This document shows, in pieces, positions 60,295-64,000 of a stretch of 64,000 bases of DNA. The translations under genes were made by a program, and so were the position numbers. Numbering within the stretch: the first letter of the stretch is position 1; each line of letters begins with the position of its first letter. Source of the stretch: Streptomyces sp. V1I1 (GTDB lineage Bacteria > Actinomycetota > Actinomycetes > Streptomycetales > Streptomycetaceae); contig NZ_JAUSZH010000001.1 in NCBI RefSeq assembly GCF_030817355.1, forward strand, positions 7,477,001 to 7,541,000, written 5' to 3'. Under the pieces are notes generated by a model. It worked only from the letters and a program-made list of their open reading frames with translations, was not told where the DNA came from and did not search any database.

Positions 60295-63200
60295 ATGCAT
60301 GACGACCGCACCCTGGTCGAAGCCCGCCTCACGCGTGTTCTCGACGAGCGCATCCGCCCTGCCGTGTACCCCGAATCCGTACCGCTGGAGGTGGCCGTCT
60401 GGAACGCGCCGGGCGAGCCCGTCCCGGTCGCCGAAGGCCTAGCCGCCTCGCCCGGGCCGATCGCGGTCGGCGACATGTGGGGCGCTCCGTGGGGCACCAG
60501 CTGGTTCCGGGTCACCGGGACCGTACCGGCAAAGTGGGCCGGGAAGACCGTGGAAGCCATCCTTGACCTCGGCTTCGACGAGAACATGCCCGGCTTCCAG
60601 TGCGAGGGCCTCGTCCACCGCCCCGACGGCTCCCCGGTGAAGGGGCTCAACCCGCGCAACCAGTGGGTGCGCATCGGCGCGCCCGTAGAGGGCGGCGAGG
60701 AGGTGCGGCTGCACATCGAGGCGGCATCGAACCCGGTCATCCTCGACTACCACCCCTTCCTGCCGACACAGCTCGGCGACAAGGAGACGGCGGGCACGGA
60801 CCCGCAGTACCGGCTGACCCGCATGGATCTCGCCGTCTTCGACGAGACCGTGTGGCAACTGGTGCTCGACCTGGAGGTGCTGGGCGAGCTGATGCATGAA
60901 CTGCCCGTGGACGGCGCCCGCCGCTGGGACGTCCTGCGCGCCGTCGGACACGCGCTCGACGCGATCGATCTGCAGGATGTGAACGGCACCGCTGCCGCCG
61001 CCCGCGAGCAGCTCTCCGGCGTCCTGGCGACGCCCGCCGCACCGACCGCGCACCGCATCAGCGCGGTGGGCCATGCCCATATCGACTCCGCCTGGCTGTG
61101 GCCGCTGCGCGAGACGGTGCGCAAAGTCGCCCGTACGACGTCCAACATGACCGCCCTGCTGGAGGACGAGCCGGACTTCATCTACACCATGTCGCAGGCG
61201 CAGCAGTTCGCCTGGATCAAGGAGCACCGGCCCGAGGTCTACGCGAAGGTCAAGAAGGCGGTGGCGGAAGGGCGGTTCGTGCCCGCCGGTGGCATGTGGG
61301 TCGAGTCCGACACCAATATGCCGGGCTCGGAGGCGATGGCCCGGCAGTTCGTGCACGGCAAGCGTTTCTTCCTCGACGAGTTCGGCATCGAGAACGACGA
61401 GGCATGGCTGCCCGACACCTTCGGCTTCGCCGCCGGGCTGCCGCAGATCATCAAGGCCGCGGGCTCCAAGTGGCTGCTCACACAGAAGATCTCCTGGAGC
61501 CGGACCAATACGTTCCCGCACCACACCTTCCAGTGGGAAGGCATCGACGGAACCCGCATCTTCACCCACTTCCCGCCCGTCGACACCTACAACTGCTCGA
61601 TGAAGGGGAGCGAGATCGCCCACGCGGCGAAGAACTTCAAGGACAAGGGCGTCGCCAAGCACTCTCTTGCCCCCACCGGCTGGGGCGACGGGGGCGGCGG
61701 CACCACGCGCGAGATGGTCGCCAAGGCTGCCCGGCTGCGCAGCCTCGACGGATCGGCGACCGTCGAATGGGAGAAGCCCGCCGACTTCTTCACCAAGGCA
61801 GAGGCGGAGTACGCGAACCCGCCGGTCTGGGTCGGCGAGCTCTACCTGGAGCTGCACCGCGCGACCCTCACCAGCCAGGCGAAGACCAAGCAGGGCAACC
61901 GCAGGAGCGAGTCCCTGCTGCGCGAGGCCGAGCTGTGGGCCGCGACCGCCGCCGTACGGGCCGGGTTCCCTTACCCGTACGAGCAGTTGGACCGGATCTG
62001 GAAGACGGTGCTGCTGCACCAGTTCCACGACATCCTGCCCGGCTCGTCCATCGCCTGGGTGCACCGGGAGGCGGCGAAGACGTACGCGGCCGTCGCCGAC
62101 GAGCTGACCGGCATCATCGACGCCGCGCAGCGTGGTCTCGCGGGTGATGCGGCGGCCGGCAAGCAGCTTGTCTTCAACGCCGCCCCGCACGAGCGGCACG
62201 GCGTCGCGGCGGGCGGCGCCGCGGTCGCCACCGTCGGCGGCAAGGCCCAGCTGTCGCCGCGGGAGGGCGGCGGTTTCGTCCTCGACAACGGCCTCCTCCA
62301 GGTCGAGATCGACGCACGCGGCCTGGTGGTTTCCGCGTACGACATCGGCGCGGAGCGCGAGACGGTAGCCCCCGGGCAGGCGGCGAACCTGCTGCAGATC
62401 CACCCCGACTTCCCGAACATGTGGGACGCATGGGACGTGGACGAGTTCTACCGGAACACCGTCACCGATCTGACCGATGCCGACGAGGTCACCGCGGTCG
62501 GAGGCTCGGCCTCCGTGCGCGTCGTCCGCAGTTTCGGCGACTCGAAGGTCACCCAGCTGCTGACCCTGGACGCAGGCGCCAAGCGTCTCGACATCGACAC
62601 CGAGGTCGACTGGCACGAGACCGAGAAGTTCCTCAAGGCGGCCTTCCCGTTCGACATCCACGCCGAGCGGTACGCGTCGGAGACCCAGTTCGGCCACTTC
62701 CACCGGTCCACCCACACCAACACCAGTTGGGAGGCCGCCAAGTTCGAGGCATGCAACCACCGCTTCGTGCACATGGAGGAGCCCGGCTGGGGCGTGGCGC
62801 TGGTCAATGACTCGACGTACGGCCATGACGTCACCCGAACCGTCCGGGCGTCGGACTCCGGTACGACGACCACGCTCCGCGTCTCGCTGCTGCGGGCCCC
62901 GCGCTTCCCCGACCCGGAGACCGACCAGGGCGTGCACCGATTCCGCCATGCCCTGGTGCCGGGCGCGGTGATCGGCGACGCGGTCCGTGAGGGCTTCCGG
63001 ATCAATCTGCCGGAGCGCAGGGTTGGCGGTGACGCGGGGGTGGCGCCGCTGGTGGCGGTCGACAACGACGCGGTTGTCGTCAGCGCGGTGAAGCTCGCGG
63101 ACGACGCGAGCGGCGATGTCGTCGTACGCCTCTACGAGTCGGAGGGCGGCCGGGCACGGGCCCTGCTGAACATCGGCTTCGAGATTGCTGACGTGACTGC

Positions 63201-63324
63201 GACCGACCTGCTCGAGAGGCCGCTCGCCGACGCACCGGAGCCGGAACTGGAGGGCGGCGCGGTGAAGTTGACGCTGCGGCCCTTCGAGCTGGTGACACTG
63301 CGCCTGGCGCGCGCCGGGTCATGA
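60295..63324 (+). CDS. Alpha-mannosidase, GH38
   Basis: A 1009-aa GH38 alpha-mannosidase. The zinc site and nucleophile motifs are seen: AVGHAHIDSAWLWPLRE (His and Asp ligands), GGMWVESDTNMPGSEAM, the nucleophile Asp in EAWLPDTFGFAAGLPQII, and LLHQFHDILPGSSI. An N-terminal domain of ~240 residues and a long beta-sandwich C-terminal part make the normal length. No signal peptide: it trims alpha-mannose from imported oligosaccharide in the cytoplasm. CGGAG is placed before the ATG at 60295, 30 nt after the GH85 stop. Operon ends here at a strong terminator. Confidence 0.95.
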   Translation: MHDDRTLVEARLTRVLDERIRPAVYPESVPLEVAVWNAPGEPVPVAEGLAASPGPIAVGDMWGAPWGTSWFRVTGTVPAKWAGKTVEAILDLGFDENMPGFQCEGLVHRPDGSPVKGLNPRNQWVRIGAPVEGGEEVRLHIEAASNPVILDYHPFLPTQLGDKETAGTDPQYRLTRMDLAVFDETVWQLVLDLEVLGELMHELPVDGARRWDVLRAVGHALDAIDLQDVNGTAAAAREQLSGVLATPAAPTAHRISAVGHAHIDSAWLWPLRETVRKVARTTSNMTALLEDEPDFIYTMSQAQQFAWIKEHRPEVYAKVKKAVAEGRFVPAGGMWVESDTNMPGSEAMARQFVHGKRFFLDEFGIENDEAWLPDTFGFAAGLPQIIKAAGSKWLLTQKISWSRTNTFPHHTFQWEGIDGTRIFTHFPPVDTYNCSMKGSEIAHAAKNFKDKGVAKHSLAPTGWGDGGGGTTREMVAKAARLRSLDGSATVEWEKPADFFTKAEAEYANPPVWVGELYLELHRATLTSQAKTKQGNRRSESLLREAELWAATAAVRAGFPYPYEQLDRIWKTVLLHQFHDILPGSSIAWVHREAAKTYAAVADELTGIIDAAQRGLAGDAAAGKQLVFNAAPHERHGVAAGGAAVATVGGKAQLSPREGGGFVLDNGLLQVEIDARGLVVSAYDIGAERETVAPGQAANLLQIHPDFPNMWDAWDVDEFYRNTVTDLTDADEVTAVGGSASVRVVRSFGDSKVTQLLTLDAGAKRLDIDTEVDWHETEKFLKAAFPFDIHAERYASETQFGHFHRSTHTNTSWEAAKFEACNHRFVHMEEPGWGVALVNDSTYGHDVTRTVRASDSGTTTTLRVSLLRAPRFPDPETDQGVHRFRHALVPGAVIGDAVREGFRINLPERRVGGDAGVAPLVAVDNDAVVVSAVKLADDASGDVVVRLYESEGGRARALLNIGFEIADVTATDLLERPLADAPEPELEGGAVKLTLRPFELVTLRLARAGS

Positions 63325-63327
63325 CCT

Positions 63328-63364
63328 GATCCCCGTTGCCCCCGGGGCGGGGGCAACGGGGATC
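63328..63364 (+). terminator. Strong terminator of the N-glycan locus
   Basis: Perfect 16-bp stem (arms 63328-63343 and 63349-63364), 5-nt loop, 4 nt after the mannosidase stop. Being symmetric it could also serve the convergent TIGR03943-type gene. Confidence 0.85.
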
Positions 63365-63449
63365 AACGGCCGTCAGGCGGGTGCCAGTGGCGTTCGTTCG
63401 ACGCGCACGTCCGTTACGACCTCATCCAGTGGCTCAGCGGGTGACGCCG

Positions 63450-64000
63450 TCAGTGCGGCGGGGCCGTGCCGGAAGCCGGAGCCCGGTCCAGGTAAGGGCT
63501 GGGAGGCTGCGGGGTCCGGTGAAGAGAGGTCGCGTCGAGGGCGAGGCCCGCGGAGGCCGTGCCCAGCGTGCCGTCCGGGTGCCAGGTGCCGGTCACCTTC
63601 ACCCAGGTGTCGGCGGGAGGCGCCTTCACACCGTGCACAGTGACCGTCAGGGACTGGGAGTCCGCGGCGCAACAGGCCACCAGCAGCCGGGTCAGATCCC
63701 ATGTGCCGTTCTTGCCCGGGGTGACGAACCCCGCCAGAAGCACACTGCGCCCCTTGAGGCTCTGCTTGTCGTCCTGCTGCGCCCGGGCGATGAACTCCGT
63801 CAGCGAGAGCGGCGCCGGACCGCGCGACGGCAGAGGTTCGAAGCGTGAATAGTCCTCGACGACCTTGGCGTTGTCGCGCGCGGCGGTGTACGAGCCCAGT
63901 GCCGGCGGTGCGAAGAACAGCAGGGCGAGCATGGGCAGGAGCAACAGCCAGGCGATGCGCGGACCGTGGCTGTGATCGTGTCCGTGTCCGTGCTCGCGCC
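63450..64000 (-). CDS. TIGR03943-type membrane protein (permease-associated), partial
   Basis: The 5' end lies beyond the window; about 183 residues are present. A His-rich loop (REHGHGHDHSHGPR) precedes a transmembrane helix (LLLLPMLALLFFAPPALG). After it comes an extracytoplasmic domain with SRFEPLPSRGPAPLSLTEFI, LAGFVTPGKNGTWDLTRLLV and the pair ACCAADSQSL. I recognise it as the C-terminal part of the TIGR03943/DUF1980 family, partner of a two-TM permease gene, which would lie next to it outside the window. The His-rich loop suggests metal handling. Confidence 0.8.
   Translation of the reverse strand, partial: REHGHGHDHSHGPRIAWLLLLPMLALLFFAPPALGSYTAARDNAKVVEDYSRFEPLPSRGPAPLSLTEFIARAQQDDKQSLKGRSVLLAGFVTPGKNGTWDLTRLLVACCAADSQSLTVTVHGVKAPPADTWVKVTGTWHPDGTLGTASAGLALDATSLHRTPQPPSPYLDRAPASGTAPPH

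Overview
The window is high-GC DNA (third codon positions almost always G or C) with GTG starts, ATGA/GTGA gene junctions, leaderless-type promoters and gene families typical of Streptomyces or a close actinomycete. Nearly every base is in a gene. No tRNA, rRNA, CRISPR array or complete insertion sequence was seen. About 50 genes are intact. Several others are broken or chimeric (12281-13688, 33402-34326, 41117-41249, 48655-49320), which suggests an accessory or chromosome-arm region that has lost DNA by small deletions.

Layout. 46-4287: leftward TetR regulator, MFS exporter, SRPBCC protein and carotenoid oxygenase, with two matching operators. 4428-8256: small DUF6381-like protein; HemK2/MTQ2-like methyltransferase overlapping a CDGSH Fe-S protein; a PGM1-like ATP-grasp ligase on the other strand; a haem-oxygenase-like di-iron protein; a small acidic protein. 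8432-11987: exported cupredoxin-like protein, exported serine beta-lactamase-like hydrolase, nucleoside hydrolase. 12281-14784: hydrolase, LysR and ADH remnants, then an intact aldo/keto reductase. 15172-22794: a seven-gene molybdenum hydroxylase operon of the form II CO dehydrogenase type (S-L-M, MoxR ATPase, VWA protein, XdhC, CoxG).

22949-31454: an FxSxx-COOH system. It has a 59-aa precursor (FxsA), a radical SAM/SPASM enzyme fused to a HEXXH domain (FxsB/FxsBH), two TIR-like proteins (FxsC) and a 1327-aa P-loop/TIR/NB-ARC/TPR protein (FxsT). This family is known from genome comparison, but its product and role are, as far as I know, not established. It is the most interesting locus here. 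The FQSSG motif of the precursor is not at the C-terminus but is followed by six more residues, and the HEXXH motif of the modifying enzyme is intact.

31464-41679: alpha/beta hydrolase, conserved hypothetical, frameshifted RpiR regulator, GH15 hydrolase, extended SDR, zinc alcohol/formaldehyde dehydrogenase, HAD phosphatase, SDR with a sigma-B-type promoter, phosphoribosyltransferase, broken DUF3140 gene, DoxX. 41805-46807: two large sensor-type PP2C (SpoIIE) phosphatases, the second carrying its own RsbW-like kinase domain. Together with the sigma-B-like promoter they suggest a general-stress neighbourhood. 46812-52263: sulfite-oxidase-type molybdoenzyme, SPW-repeat membrane protein, a sigma-factor/RibD chimera, malonyl-CoA synthetase matB and a fused carboxyltransferase.

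52260-63364: a LacI-controlled locus with a sugar ABC importer (binding protein and two permeases), a GH5-type glycosidase, a Tat-exported GH85 endo-beta-N-acetylglucosaminidase and a cytoplasmic GH38 alpha-mannosidase. It ends at a strong terminator. The combination fits release, import and trimming of high-mannose N-glycans. The window ends inside a leftward TIGR03943-type membrane protein gene.
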